A stretch of 64,000 nt of DNA from Patagioenas fasciata (Eukaryota > Chordata > Aves > Columbiformes > Columbidae), in the NCBI RefSeq assembly GCF_037038585.1, contig NW_027288588.1, positions 744,001 to 808,000 of the forward strand. The letters are read 5' to 3'. This document shows, in pieces, positions 34,010-46,100 of this stretch (the first letter of the stretch is position 1; each line of letters opens with the position of its first letter). The translations under genes were made by a program, and so were the position numbers. Below the pieces are notes generated by a model that saw only the letters and a program-made list of their open reading frames with translations, did not search any database and was not told where the DNA came from.

Positions 34010-34747
34010 TGGCAGGGTGCAAACCCCCCTCTCTCCCCCTCCCTCCTTCATCATGGAAGGAGTAGACACATCTCCCTCTCTCTCTGCTACAGCTTCTTTT
34101 GTTTGGCCCCAGAGCCCCTGGCCAGGGCCGTTAGGAGAAGGGAGCGCCGAGGTGCCAGGGAGCCGCTGGGCGCCCGCAGCCAGTGTGGGGGATGTTTGGA
34201 GGCTTCAGGGGCACCCACAGCCAGAGTGGGGGTGCAGAGAAGCTTCTGGAATGCCCACAGTCAGATGTGATCAGCCAATAAAAAATGGGACTCTCGTCAA
34301 GACTCCGCCCATTTGTCGCGGGTCTCTCGCAGCACGAGCGAGATGCTGCCGCCGAGAGCCCCCCCGGGATGGAGACTCCGCTGCCTTGCCGCCGCGGGTG
34401 TGAGTGAAACTGCCCATCGCAGGATTGCGAGTGTATTATAAATTTACCCTCGCAGAATCGCGAGTGTGCACTTTCCGTACTCACTACAGTACGTGTATCT
34501 CTTCAAAATAACCCCACACCGTGTTCAGGCAAGTGCGGACTCCTCCCGGACTCAGGGATGGCTCCGGCACTGTTTTGGTGAAGCCACGTGCATGCACTCT
34601 GTGCACCGCCTGTCGTATTGGTTGCTGCCCCTTCATAATTTTCCTCAACTGGTATCCGAACCTGTATTCAAGTCACTTTTGGATGCTAAAACCCTGTTTC
34701 TCACCAGTTTAACAGAAGTTGTTTTGGACCCTGTTGTCCCTTAAACG
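34010..34747 (+). mobile_element. ERV remnant: LTR, primer site and leader (class III-like)
   Basis: Plus-orientation counterpart of the element at 18,576-19,604. It has a polyadenylation signal (CCAATAAAAAATG near 34,275), a presumed U5, an LTR end in CA at 34,647, a primer-binding site TGGTATCCGAACC from 34,650 resembling the tRNA-Leu type, and a leader of about 80 bp. It then abuts a CR1 piece at the same junction as the other copy. The rest of the provirus is absent. About 320 bp of the shared part is roughly 97 percent identical to the other copy by eye. The upstream LTR limit is approximate. Confidence 0.55.
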
Positions 34748-35235
34748 AACCTGGGGTGCCTCTGGGACACCCCCCTTTCCATATTGATCCCCAGGAATGA
34801 GTCCCCCCTCAGTCTCCTCTTCTCCAGCTCCAGAGCCCCAGCTCCCTCAGCCTTTCCTCACATGGGAGATGCTCCACTCCCTTCAGCATCTTGGTGGCTG
34901 CGCTGGACTCTCTGCAGCAGTTCCCTGTCCTTCTGGAACTGAGGGGCCACAACTGGACACAATATTCCAGGTGTGGTCTCCCCAGAGCAGAGAAGAGGGG
35001 CAGGAGAACCTCTCTGACCCACTGAGCACCCCCTTCTAACCCACCCCAGGTACCATTGGCTTCCTGGCCACAAGGGCCCAGTGCTGGCTCATGGTCACCC
35101 TGCTGTCCCCAGGACCCCCAGGTCCCTTTCCCCTTCGCTGCTCTCCAACAGGTCCTTCCCCAGCTTAGACTGGAACCTGGGCTTGTTCCTGCCCAGCTGC
35201 AAGCGTCTACCAGTGCTGCCCAGCGCTGATGAAAT
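34748..35235 (-). mobile_element. CR1 LINE fragment (-)
   Basis: Reverse complement of the CR1 3' region: CTCAGCCTTTCCTCACATGG, GATGCTCCACTCCCTTCAGC and, further right, the segment with CCAGGTCCCTTTCCC. The left ~270 bp pair with 18,319-18,575; the right part extends further than that copy. Confidence 0.9.
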
Positions 35236-35239
35236 AAAG

Positions 35240-35760
35240 AATGCCGCCGAACAGCGGCATTGCCTCTGCTGTTCACTCCACCTCTTCGCTGCCAGAGAGT
35301 TCCCGCTTTCTCCAGAGCGCAAGAGACGAGGCCGAGAGAGCCCGGGAAGAGCCGGAGCCACCCCCGCCTCCCCGAGCCGGCCACGCCAGCAATTCAGCCG
35401 CCCGAGCGCTCTCCCCGCCACGCCCCAAGCGGCTCCCGCTGCCCGCGCAGGGGAACCGGGGCTCCTCGGCCCGGGACTCACCGGCCGTGCCGAACGCCCG
35501 CCCGCTCCGGACGCCGCTCAGCGCCGCGCTCGGCAGGGGCACCGCCATGCTGCGCGCCGCCCGCACTGGAAGGGCCCCGTTCCCATAGCGACGGGGGCCG
35601 CGCCGCGCGGAGTCCGGCCTGGAAGGCCCCGCAGCCGTAGCAACGGGTCTGTCTACCGCAGCGCCGGGCTGGGAATGCCCCCCTGCCCTAGCAACGGGGC
35701 TGTTTAGCGCGGAGCCTGCCTAGAAACGTCCCCGCAGCCCCGCGGGACGGGCTCTGCCCT
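35240..35760 (-). promoter_or_regulatory. CpG island with three tandem RFX-like half-sites
   Basis: Dense CpG promoter island. Three similar blocks about 51-52 bp apart each end in a GTTGCTA-type site on the minus strand (+ strand CATAGCGACGGG at 35584, CGTAGCAACGGG at 35636, CCTAGCAACGGG at 35687). GTTGCYA is the half-site bound by RFX factors. The blocks look like a tandem triplication (GGAAGGCCCCG...). They lie just upstream of the possible first exon at 35,482-35,548. Confidence 0.5.
35482..35548 (-). CDS. Possible first coding exon, mitochondrial presequence-like
   Basis: Minus-strand ATG at 35548-35546 opens 22 codons (MAVPLPSAALSGVRSGRAF, then GTA) and ends in phase 1 at a strong donor G|GTGAGTCC. 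The peptide is rich in Ala, Ser and Arg with no acidic residue, as mitochondrial targeting signals are. It sits inside a CpG island with promoter-like sites. Downstream exons on the minus strand were not found; the intron would run into the ERV/CR1 remnants at 35.2-34.0 kb. It could be the start of a gene continuing beyond, or a relic left by rearrangement. Product unknown. Confidence 0.35.
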
Positions 35761-37019
35761 CCCCGGGAACCCCTCCCCATCGCCGGCCTTGCTGCTCCGA
35801 CCGGGCAGAGCCCGCGGAAGGCACCGGAGAGGCCCCGCTGTCACCCCGGGGTACCCGGACGGGAGGTGAAGCCCAGCACAAGAGCCAGGGGTTTTTCAGA
35901 AATCGGCCCGAAAAGGAAAAGCTGCAGTTGCCTGTGGGCTGTGGAACATCCTGGGGGTGCTGGGGAACCGCAGGGCAGAGTCACAGAGCCACAGAATCCC
36001 AGCCTGGTGGGGCTGAAGGGGCCTCTGCAGACCCCCAGTCCAACCCCTGCTCACGGGGGGGTCACAGAGCAGATCACACAGGGAAATGCGCGGGGAGGAA
36101 AACACAGCCTGGACCCTTCACTTGGCATCGTTGTGTTCTGGAACATGGCCTTTAAAAACCAGAAGAACATCCCAGAGCAACCTCCAGACCTAAGGACCTG
36201 GGGCAACTGATTTCTGCCCTCAAATTCTGGCTTCGTCCTTCCAGGTCAAACTGGCAGTTTCTCCAACCACCGCGTGTGGTTTTCGGCTCCAGAGAAGGAC
36301 GAGGATTTCCTTCCCAGCTCCATCAGCAAAGCAGTGCCACACGCGGATTCGTGTGCACAAAACTGCCACAGGAACGTTCTTGTCCCCAGGTTCCCTGTAT
36401 CAGAGTCTCAGGCGTTTGCATTTTAAAGAGATACTTGAATTATAAGACAAAATACAACTTAAAAGGTACAGCAAAGAAAAGTCTAGACTGGGGGCCTCTC
36501 AGGGGGAGGGAACACAAGGCGAAAGAGACTTGGGCTTTTAAACCCAAAGCGGCCAGAGGAGGAGCAGGTCCCGCAGCAGCAGCAGGAGCAGCTGGAGCAG
36601 CAGCAGCAGCGTCTGCATCAGGGAGGTGTCTCCTCACCCTCCCCACTGGGCCTGGGGCCACAGTGCCCAAGCCCTGAAGCTTTTCTGACAGCTTCTCTCT
36701 CTCCCTTTCTCCCAGAGACCGCGTAGCAGCGGCTGAGCACGGCTCACCAGAGGAGACGGCGTGAACAGCCCCGCCAGGAGCTGCCCAACCAGCCTGTGAC
36801 ACCGCTGACCGCAGCCCAGGACCTCGGTGCCCCGACCGAGGGTCTCTCCAGCACCCTGGGTGAGGCTTCCACGAGCTGCGGGTGGGAAGGGACTCGCCAG
36901 GGGAAACTGCGCTTGTACCAGTGTCTCCAGAGGCTTGGGATGCTCCTGGGGGCTGGTTTAGTGTTCCTGTATGTAAACCTCAGGTGTGAATTGGCCTCCG
37001 CGTCCTCTGCAGGGGCTCA
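35761..37019. other. Mostly unassigned, with a short CR1 end and a CAG-rich tract
   Basis: Contains a CR1 3' terminus in reverse at about 35,975-36,080 (CACAGAATCCCAGCCTGGTG) and a short imperfect CAG/GCAGCAG tract at about 36,570-36,612. No gene recognised. Confidence 0.5.
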
Positions 37020-37179
37020 GCGGAGCTCTCTGAGCCAGGGCAGTGCCTTGCTCGTCTCCCTGAGATCCCCAGGCAGAGCCCTCAGCCCTGCTGCGTGTGC
37101 AGAGGAGCTGCTCCTGGGCAGAGCTGTCTCTCTGCAGCGCTGCCGCTTGCCAGGAGCTCCCTCTGTCCCAAGAGCCCAG

Positions 37180-37870
37180 CCCAGCTCAGTAGCACAGGAG
37201 CAGCCCAAGGTGCATTAATGACCCCTCTGGTGGGTTTGGTGCTGAGTCCATGGACCTCAAACCCTGAGGGGAAGCTGATGAAACCTCTCAAGAAGTCAGA
37301 TTCAAACTCCAAAGTTTCTTGCAATGTTAATGAGTCCCACTGAGGGACACTACTGAGGAACTGACCCCAGGGTCCGGTTAGAGAAGAAAACGGGATGCAG
37401 TGACAAGAGGTCAGGAAAAGCAAGGTGAAGTTCTCTTAGATGCTGAGTAAACCTGAATGTGTTTCATTAACCAAAGGGCCAAGCCCTGACCCCCAGCCCT
37501 GGGAAGGCAGACCCTGTTCCTCCCACATTGCTCAGGGCCCTTCCTGGACAGTGTGATGTGGGGCTGTGCAAGGCCAAGGGCAGGACTATGGTCCCACAGC
37601 TCCCAGGTTCCTGGCTGGGGACAAGGAGGCCATGAGGCCCCTGTGCTGGAAGGACAAGGTGTCTCGTCACAGGCATCAGAGGTGCAGACGACAGCCATAG
37701 CCAAGGGGAGAAGGAGCTCATGTCTGTTGGGGCTTTCAGCCTCTTTACATCCCGTGATCATCTCCACCACAGCCTGTCCTGTGCTGTGGCATCCCCTGCA
37801 CCTCTTTCCCTGCAGGCTGCAGACATCCCCCCTGCTGCCCCACCTTGCTCTTGTCTGAGCATCTTCCTCC
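37180..37870 (+). repeat. Unnamed interspersed repeat, member 1
   Basis: A unit of about 0.5-0.7 kb recurs at 37,180-37,870, 43,930-44,620, 47,000-47,480 and 52,490-53,170, all in the same direction. Shared landmarks: GGTTTGGTGCTGAGTCC, CCTGACCCCCAG, TCTCCACCACAG and TTTCCCTGCAGGCTGCAGAC. Members 1 and 4 belong to the recent A/B duplication; members 2 and 3 are older. I do not recognise the family. Confidence 0.7.
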
Positions 37871-39499
37871 CTTTGCTGAGATCTCTGCATCCTCCCCAGC
37901 TGTTCCTTGAAGCACAAAGCCTTGGGCTGATGCAGACTCCCTCTGCTGAGCTGCTCCACCACAGCACTGCCCTTCCAGTCACATTCCTTTCTGCTCATGT
38001 CCAGCGTGGACCTCCCCAGATGCACTTTGGGCCATTATTTCTTTCTCATGCTGTTTCCCAGTATGCAGAAAACCTCCACCACCTCTGAAACCACCCTTCA
38101 AGCACTCTCAGGCTTCTCCTGCACTGCTGCAGCCTCCCCAGTGCTGTTGGGCTGAAGCAGCCCAGGTCCCTCAGCATCCCACACCATGTGCACAAGGTCC
38201 TGAACCTGCCTTGGCAGAGCCCTGCACTCTCCAGTTCCCCCCTGCTTCTCCAAACTGGGAAGCCGCACACTGGCACACCCCCGTGTGTGTGGGGTCACAC
38301 CAGTGCTGAACCGAATGGGATGAGAACTCCAGGTGTCTGGGTCCCCACGCTCCTCCTCATGCAGCCCCGTGTGCAGCTGCCTTGTTCATGGTGAGCGTGC
38401 ACCACGGGCTGGTGTGGGGACCTTGGAGTGCCCAGGCCCTTCTCCTCAGGGTCACTGCTCAGCGTGTCAGGTCCTGCTCTGTCCTGATGGATGGGGTTAT
38501 TGTCCCACCCTGATACAGCACTGGTCACGTCTCTTTGTACAACTTCAGAGCTTTCTGCTGGCCGAATACCAGATATTCACAAGGTCTGGACTCTCCCTGG
38601 ACTGAAGCTCCATTTGCTCAGCTGTTAATGTTTTCATGCAGATGGTTTATCCTGATAAGGGTTTCTCTCCTAAGATAACAGGATAAGGAGCTACAGGACA
38701 CTACAAATACCATCTCCTGGAGAAACCGTGGGGTCTTGGGGGTCCGTTACTAACAATGTCAGAGGTCTGGACTCACAGGGGTAGATTCCCCTCTTGTGAG
38801 AGAACAGCAGGAATGCATGAAATTCAGCCTGGGAACAGAAAATGTCAGCTGAAGGTTGAGGAGTCATCAGGAAAAGGCAGAACAACATGGGCAGTGTTGT
38901 GATGACTGGACATCAGCTACTGACTCACTGATGAGGAAGAGAAAATATATGAGGCCTCCTTCACGACAAATGAAAGAAGCCTCATGTTTTAAGGGCGGTG
39001 TCCTTGTATCAGACGTGAGATATCCAATATTTGCAAGGTACCAGCCATCCAGGAGGGGTTGGAGCTCATTGACAACATCTTCCTGACACAGGTGACTGAG
39101 GAGTCAGTGAGGTGAGGTGCCCTGTGGGACTTCACACTTAAAACCACAAAGAGTTGGTCAGGATGGAACAGTCAGGGATGGGAAAGTGGAGCTGAGGCTC
39201 CTGGGAGATGATCACAAGGCCAAGAGCAGGATTTCAGGAGAGCAAGCTTTGGCCTGCTGAGGGACCTGCTTGGGTCCTATGGGATATGACCTTGGTGTCT
39301 GCAGTGCTTTTCTCTCACATTTCCTCCCTCCTCTCTCCCACCTGCTGTTGTGCTGTGTTTTTTACCCTTTCTCAAATACAATATCCCAGAGGTGCTGCCA
39401 GCATCACTGAGTGGCTCAGATTTGGCAAGGAGTGGGTCCATTTTGGAGCCAGCTGAAATCAGCTGACACTGCTTCATTTCCAATAAAATAACAGACAGG

Positions 39500-39640
39500 G
39501 TGAATGTGGAACTGCTGGTGAACTTCATAAGAGTAGAATCAGACAGGGCTGAGGTTCTTCATGGCTTCTTTGCATCTATCTTCGTCAGCAAGGTCTCCTG
39601 GGACTTTGTTCCTGAAGGCAGGAGTCTGGAGAACACCCAG
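39500..39640 (+). mobile_element. CR1 ORF2 fragment (+)
   Basis: AGGTTCTTCATGGCTTCTTT GC...AGCAAGGTCTCC matches the CR1 ORF2 linker between endonuclease and reverse transcriptase (EVLxxFFASIFxSK). Repeated in the other duplicate at 55,590-55,740. Confidence 0.6.
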
Positions 39641-41426
39641 CAGTGGATGGGCTCAAGTCAGGGGTGACCTGAGCAAACTCAGACACCATTATAGAACAGG
39701 AGATGGGTCATTTGACCAGCTCCCTGAACACAAGTATCACTGTGCTGTGGCACCTGAGATTCCCAGGAACACCCACCTCTTGGCCCAGAGTTGTGTGATT
39801 CCTCTTGAGGTGTCCTGGCCTGTCTCCTCCGTCAAGTGATGCTTTAGGCACCCACTTCTCTGACACATTCAGTTGTTATCAGGAGATTCTCTAGATCCAT
39901 ATTTATTGGAGATTGTTGATACCAGCTGTTCTGGAAATGAGGGTTTTGGGAGGGGGACGGAAATATTAGAGATTTGACTTTATTACTCTTTATTATGGAA
40001 ATGCTCATTGCTTGGCTACAATTCTGAAATCTCTGAAATCATCCACACCAGACTTCAAGTCTTTAGTAAAGTGCTGCACAGAGCCTTGTCTTGTAAAGGC
40101 ATTTTGGATGTTACTGAGCCCTCTGCTGCCGCGATCCTGAACTGCAGGTACTGAAAGAATGAACAAACCTGTCATGAACTGAAGGACGGAAACAAACCCC
40201 AAGTTTCTGAGGGTGTTTGGGATCCCACAAAGGGCCATTGCTGACACAAGCAGTCCCTGTCCCTGGAGACAATGGTCAGAGGTGGTAAAGGCAATGTGGA
40301 GGTGGTTCTGGTGCCCCGTGAGCTGTTGATGTTTGTTCATCATCAGAATGGCCAAACCCTGACCCCAGGGCCAGACAAAGGAGACCCTTTCAGTCAAATG
40401 TTTCTCAGGCTCTGCCTGTGGTCACTGTGAGTGTTTTGTGTTTTGGGGTGGGCTTTATGTCAAGTGTTGTTGCTTTAATTGCAAGGGTCTGGTTTTCTGT
40501 GGAGCTGCAAATGCCTGTGAGTTCCTCACAACTCATTCAACTTCTTTCATACACCTGGCAATGGTCACCAATCACCTCAATGTCCCAGTCCCACAACTGC
40601 TTGAATCCTCTGTTTGGATCTATACCCATCACTCCAGGAGGTTCATTCATCCACCAGGCTCATGGATGATTCCTGAGGACCATCCAAGTCTGGGCAGTGT
40701 AAGAGAGGAGCAGAGCAGGGTCAGCTCATGGGCCATGACTGAGCACAGCCACCCCAGCAGCAGCCATTCCCCATCTCCCAGGCACAGCCATGCCCACAGG
40801 ATGGAAATGTCACTGCCATACATGAGTAGCCCAAGAGAGGCCTTTCTTCCTTCCATATTCCCAGGAAAATCTTCCTCCTGTTCCTCCTCCACCTGCAGAC
40901 ATCAACTGCTTTCCATTTCTGGGCTCAGACATGGATGGAAGTGTTCACTGAAGCCATCGGCCATCTCATTGCTTCTCCCTGACATGCCCTGACCCTCTCC
41001 CACACCTACACATGGCCAATCACAGCTGCTCAGGGCCTCCCGCTCTTCAGAAGAGGCCTTGAGCTTCTTGGTTCTTCCTGGTGCTTGTTATAAACTTCCT
41101 CGCTCTCTCCAGAGTTCATGGTGAGCTTTCTTCTCCATAACAGCCCCTTTATGACCATGTCTTACTGAATGGTTGTCTTTGTATGATCATTTGTGCAGAA
41201 AGGGCAGTTACAGGACAGCACCCAATGTGTCAAAACTGATGCCGAGTGAAATACCGTCAAGACCTGATGAGTTATCCCTGTATCTGTGTCTCTCCTGGAA
41301 GGAGTCTGTCCCAAGAAGGGGATCCAGCTCCTGCCACTCTCTGCAGAGGCACATGAGCAGTGTCCGTGCACCTGGGGACAAAAAGGGTGACTTTTCCTAG
41401 ACCACCCTTTTCCAAACTAAATGATT

Positions 41427-41765
41427 CTATGATGTTATGATTCCATTATTTGATTTGAAACCATTACAATTCCCACTACCTGCAGCTTTCTTCAAGGGTG
41501 GTTGTTGTGTGGCACAACTGTCCTGGCTCTCCAGGCAGGTTGGGCACTGGTTTGGTGCCTGCATTGGGAGTTTTTCCCTTCCTGGGGTAAAAGGCTGTTG
41601 AGGAGAGACAGTTGTAGAGATTTGGGTCACAGTGGTTTGAAGCAATCCTGTCAAACTCTGAGCAGGCTGAGCTTTGGAGCCAAGGGGCAACAGAGTTGGT
41701 CTCAAAGATATTTTTTGAATGGTGTTACTATCACTGATAACAGTAACAGAGAATTCCTTATTCAT
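41427..41765 (-). other. 112-codon open frame in a copy-A-specific segment, unrecognised
   Basis: The predicted peptide is Ser/Thr/Gln/Pro-rich with four Cys residues and no motif I can name. It lies in about 0.7 kb absent from duplicate B, next to a CR1-like tail (ATGATTCTATGATGTTATGA near 41,420), so it may be part of an inserted element rather than a host gene. Confidence 0.25.
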
Positions 41766-42245
41766 CGTTATGCTAATGAACTAAAGCTCTTTAATGTCCT
41801 TCCCAACAGTCATTCGCAATTCTCAGAACAGATGCTACATCTCAGTAGTTATCTTCTTCTATGAAGTTCTTAAAACAGTGCTTTCTCTCACTTCTACCTT
41901 TTTTAGCATTGAAAGAATACAACTCTTGGACAGAATTGCTCCCATATCATCCCTATTCCATACATTTTCTCCCTTCTTTTTCTGCTGTGAGGGGCAGGTG
42001 ACATAGGGGAGTTCCTTCCTTTTTAGGCAAAGAAAGCCAAGGAACAGATCCCAGGTCAGTGCAAAGTCACCAAGGAAGCCAGAATCTTTATGTGGTGTGC
42101 ACTGACACACACTGTCACCTGCATTTCCTGTCTCTGAAGACCCAACCGTGCAGCAGAGTCTGGAGTTCTGAGCTCCCTTCATCTGCCCTGTGTGACACGC
42201 GTAAAATGGAACTACCCCAGTCAAGAAGTTGGTTTTGATTCTTTC

Positions 42246-43929
42246 CAAGATGGTGCAGAGTGGCCTCAATGTGACACCGTCCTGCTGTCTCAGCTCCTGG
42301 GATGCTGCCCCTGCTGTCCCATGGACTGGAAAGGATTGTGTTAGTTACAGTGACCCTGACTTGATCCCCATCCACTGCTGGTTGTTCTCCACATTCCTGT
42401 CTCAAGTCACAGAGGATTGGGAGGCAGTAATTTCTCAGAAGAAAGATTCTTCCTTTGAGAGTGTTGGTAGGAAATGTATTTTGCTGAGTAACTGGACACA
42501 ATTATGTATTTTCCTATATATTTACCAACACATATATATACTTCTTTTTCCTTATGATCACATAGAAAGACAGATAACACAGATCTCTGGAGATCACTGT
42601 CAACATGGCCATCTAAACAGAGAACAGTTCATTTAAAGTTTTTCTCCTTCTTTCCTCCATCAGACAAGAGTGGCCAACAGCTTCCAGCAGGACTCACTCT
42701 GTGCCAAGAGTAAAAAGTGGCACTGACAGGCCATGGCTGTGGATTGTTTGATGCCTTCGACTCTGTGCAAGACACAAAGATTATCTTTCTTAATGCTGGA
42801 GGCTTTGGTAGGAGAGAAATCTAGAGAACATTAAAAAAAAAAAAAAAGAGAGAAAAACAAACAAATGGAAGATGTAGAGTGAAGGGAATGTCTTCTTGGA
42901 ACATGAAGTATGAAACGTTGTTGGTGTTTTAATTCTCCTTTCTTTGTTTTGAATACTTTAAATACCAGTGTTTTCAAAAGAGAGAAAACAGAGACTTCAG
43001 GATGTGCATGAAGAACAAGAGGAGAAGTTCTGATCTTCAACAACATTTCCCTTCTCAGCACTCTCTGTTATCTGTGCATCTGATCTCCCTCATCCTCCAG
43101 GTATTTCCTCCTGCCCTGACTAAACTGACCATGTTTGAAGTCCCATTTCCAGCAGCTGATCTGCACACAAGCACTTGCGATTGCTCTCTGGGTTTCCCTT
43201 CTTACTGTTTGATCACTCAGACACTTCTCAACAACCCAGTTGCTGCTTTCACCTTCAAGGAGTTAAAAGCTTCCTTGTCTTTCAGTAGTCTGTCTAATTC
43301 TGTCCTTAGACAAATCTTTTATTGTGTTTATTTTTAAATTTCCTTTCTCTCTACAACATTACTTGCATGGTTATGCCTTGGAGACGGTGAACCTCAGTGG
43401 TGGCAGTTTGTCCTTGGCGTACAGTTGAGGAGTGTGTTTTCTTTTAATCATGACTCTCATCAGTTGTATTTTGTTTGTTCAAAGGTAAAGCAAAGCCCCT
43501 GTTTGCTGTGTGCAGCCAGGTCTCCAAGGAGAGCAGGTGGGAGCTGGTGCAAAGGAGCCGGCACATCCAGCTGCAGACTGCAGTGGAGAAGTCTGGTGTA
43601 AGGAAAAGGGATGCAAGGCCCAGGGGGCCATGAGAGAAACGATGGGGCTGGGGAGGTGAGGAGCAAGGTTGTGCACATGGTGTGAGACCTCATGGGACAG
43701 CTTCTCCAGCCAGTCCAGACCTGCTTAGGAGAGACCCTGGATCAACATCAGATAATGCTGCAATCAGCTCTTCTCCAAACTGAACAGTAATGAAATACAC
43801 TCTTTACAATAGAAAGACATTTTTGTCAGAAGCTTTTGAAATCTTTCTCCAGAATTACACCAAGAAAACTCTCTAATTAACTAGACAAGATTGGAAGACA
43901 ATTACAAGAAGAGACATGGCTTGTTAGAG
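42246..43929. other. No gene recognised
   Basis: AT-richer sequence with one A-run (about 42,832-42,847), which may be the tail of an old retroposed copy. No domain or repeat family assigned. Confidence 0.4.
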
Positions 43930-44620
43930 CTTTCTTCAGTGTAATGAGCCCCATGGTGCATTTGGTGCTGAGTCCTTGAACATTACTCAGGTGCTGAGAG
44001 GAGATTGCACAAACCTTTCCAGAAGTCAAAACCAGAAGAAAAAAGTACTAAGTACCTTGAAGTATTAATGAGTTCCACTGAGGGCAAGTACCAGCAGAGC
44101 CTCCCCAGGGACTCGTTAGAGCAGAGAATTGGAGGCCATGGTGGCAGATAAACAAAGGGAAATGTGCAGGCAGCTGAGGTGCTGAGAAACCCTGGTTTTG
44201 TTGGGTGAAGCAGAGAGGCCAAGGCCTGACCCCCAGCCCCTGGGAAGGCAGATCCTGTCCCTCACACATTGCTCAGGGCTCTTCCTGGGCCAGGGGGATG
44301 TGGGCTGTGTGATGCTGAGTGAAGGACAATGGTGTGACAGCTCCCAGCCTTACTGGGGGTGTGCAAGGAGGCCATGAGGTGCCCCAGTGCCTCAGGACAA
44401 CATGTCTCCTCACAGGCCTTGGTGACAGAGGTGTTGGCCATAGCCAAAGGGGACAAAGACTTGGGTTCTCTTGGTGACATCCAGCCTTGCCAGTGCCCTT
44501 TGCCATCTCCACCACAGGTTGTCCTACACTGTCCCACAGCTGCTTCTGTTTCCCTGCAGGCTGTAGACACCCATCTCGCTTCCTCCCCTTGCTCTCACCC
44601 TGGTATTTCCATACGTTGAC
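43930..44620 (+). repeat. Unnamed interspersed repeat, member 2
   Basis: Diverged relative of 37,180-37,870 with the same order of landmarks (GGTGCTGAGTCC, CTGACCCCCAGCCC, CATCTCCACCACAGG, CCCTGCAGGCTG). Confidence 0.7.
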
Positions 44621-44889
44621 TGATGTGTCTGCACTCTCATGCTCTGTTCCTGGAAACACAAGGACATGGGCTGATCTCATGCTCCTTCTGGATGATTTCT
44701 CGTGCCACAGTACTACCCTTTGAGTCACATTTCTTCCTCCTTATGTCCATTCTCCATGTTCCAAGCTGTGCTGTGTGGCAGTGTTTCTCTGCTGTAGAAA
44801 GGAGGACCATGAAAGCTACTGACCTGTCTACCTCTTACCTGTGCCTGGGAAGATCATGGCACAGATCCTCCTAGAAGCTGTGCTAAGGC

Positions 44890-46100
44890 ACAAAGAATGG
44901 TGACTCAACCATTTCCTTGGGCAGCCTGTTCCACTGCTTCACAACCCTTTCCATGAAGAAATGCTTCCTAATATCAATTCTGAACCTTCTCTGGCAGAAG
45001 CTGAGGCTATTTCCTCTCATCCTGTCACTTGCTACACAGGAGAAAAACAACACCCTCCATACTACAACCTCTTTTCAGATAGTTATAGAGATCAGAAATG
45101 CCTCCCCTCAGTCTCCTTTTCTTCAAGCTATAACAACCCCGGGTACTTAAGCTGCTCCTCAGCAGACTTGTGCTCCAGACCCTCAACAGCCTTGTCCCTC
45201 TCCCCTGCACTCACTCCAGCACCTCAAGGTCTTTCCTGTAGCAACGAGCCCAAAACTGAACCGAGGATTCGAGTTGTGGCCGCACCATCGTCGAGTACAA
45301 GGGGATGATTACTGCCATGGTTCTGCTTACTACACTATTCTTGATGTAAGCCAGGAGGCCAATGGCCTTTTTGGCCACCTGGGTACACGCTGGTTCATGT
45401 TCAGTCATTTTCGATCAACACCCCCAGGTCTTTTTCCACCAGGCAGTTTTCGAGCCACTCTCCTCCAAGCCTGTAGTGTTACAGGGAGTTGTTATGACCC
45501 CAGTCCAGGAACTGGCACATGGCCGTGTTAAACCTCAGACAAATGGCCTCAGCCTAATGAACCAGCAGCTCCAGATCCCTCTGTAGAGCCTTCCTACCCT
45601 TCAGCAGATCAACACTCCCACCCAACTTGGTGTCATCTGCGAACTTACTGAGGGTGTACTCGATTCCCTCATACAGATTATTCATAAAGAGATAAAAGAG
45701 AACTGGTCCAAGTACTGAACCCTTGGGAACACCACTCCAGACCAACCGCCAACTGGATTTGGCTCCGTTCACCAGAACCCTTTGGGCCCGGCCCTCCATC
45801 CAGTTCTTTACTCATCGCAGATACACCATCCAGGCCATGAGCTGCAGCTTCTCCAGGAGATGCTGTGGGATACGGTGTCAAAGGCTTTACTGCAGTCTAA
45901 GGACACAACACCCACAGCCTGGGTGGCGCATTCACTCCCCACGACAGACTTTCCCTCATCTGCTCAGCAGGTCACCTTGTCATAGAAGGAGATCAGGGTG
46001 GTCAAGCAGGACCTGCCTTTCACAAAGCCAAGCTGATTGGGCCTGATTGCTCGTCTGGTATGGGTGACCTCACAGTCCTTTCCCAGCCATGTTCCTGCTG
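44890..46100 (-). mobile_element. CR1 LINE, 3' half of ORF2 (-)
   Basis: On the minus strand 46,060-45,554 gives CR1 reverse transcriptase text: [33 protein letters not shown] and the catalytic-box relative FADDTKLGG. 45,408-45,211 gives the C-terminal segment (VPLYS-like, then YKKDLEVLE-like), followed by the 3' untranslated region. About 1.2 kb of a 5'-truncated copy with several frameshifts; inactive. Confidence 0.93.

Larger units (their letters stand above)
37020..42245 (+). repeat. Segmental duplication, copy A
   Basis: Direct copy of 52,330-57,660. Long stretches match almost base for base, for example 38,040-39,420 against 53,330-54,710 and 39,560-40,180 against 55,640-56,260. Copy A lacks about 0.8 kb present in B (54,745-55,545) and has about 0.7 kb not in B (41,400-42,140). 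Its left end overlaps the upstream region of the olfactory receptor genes, but there is no receptor coding exon beside it. Confidence 0.92.

Noticed and set aside
45554-45799. 81-codon minus-strand frame as a host gene
   Set aside because: It is CR1 reverse-transcriptase sequence (FADDTKLGG) in a truncated LINE.
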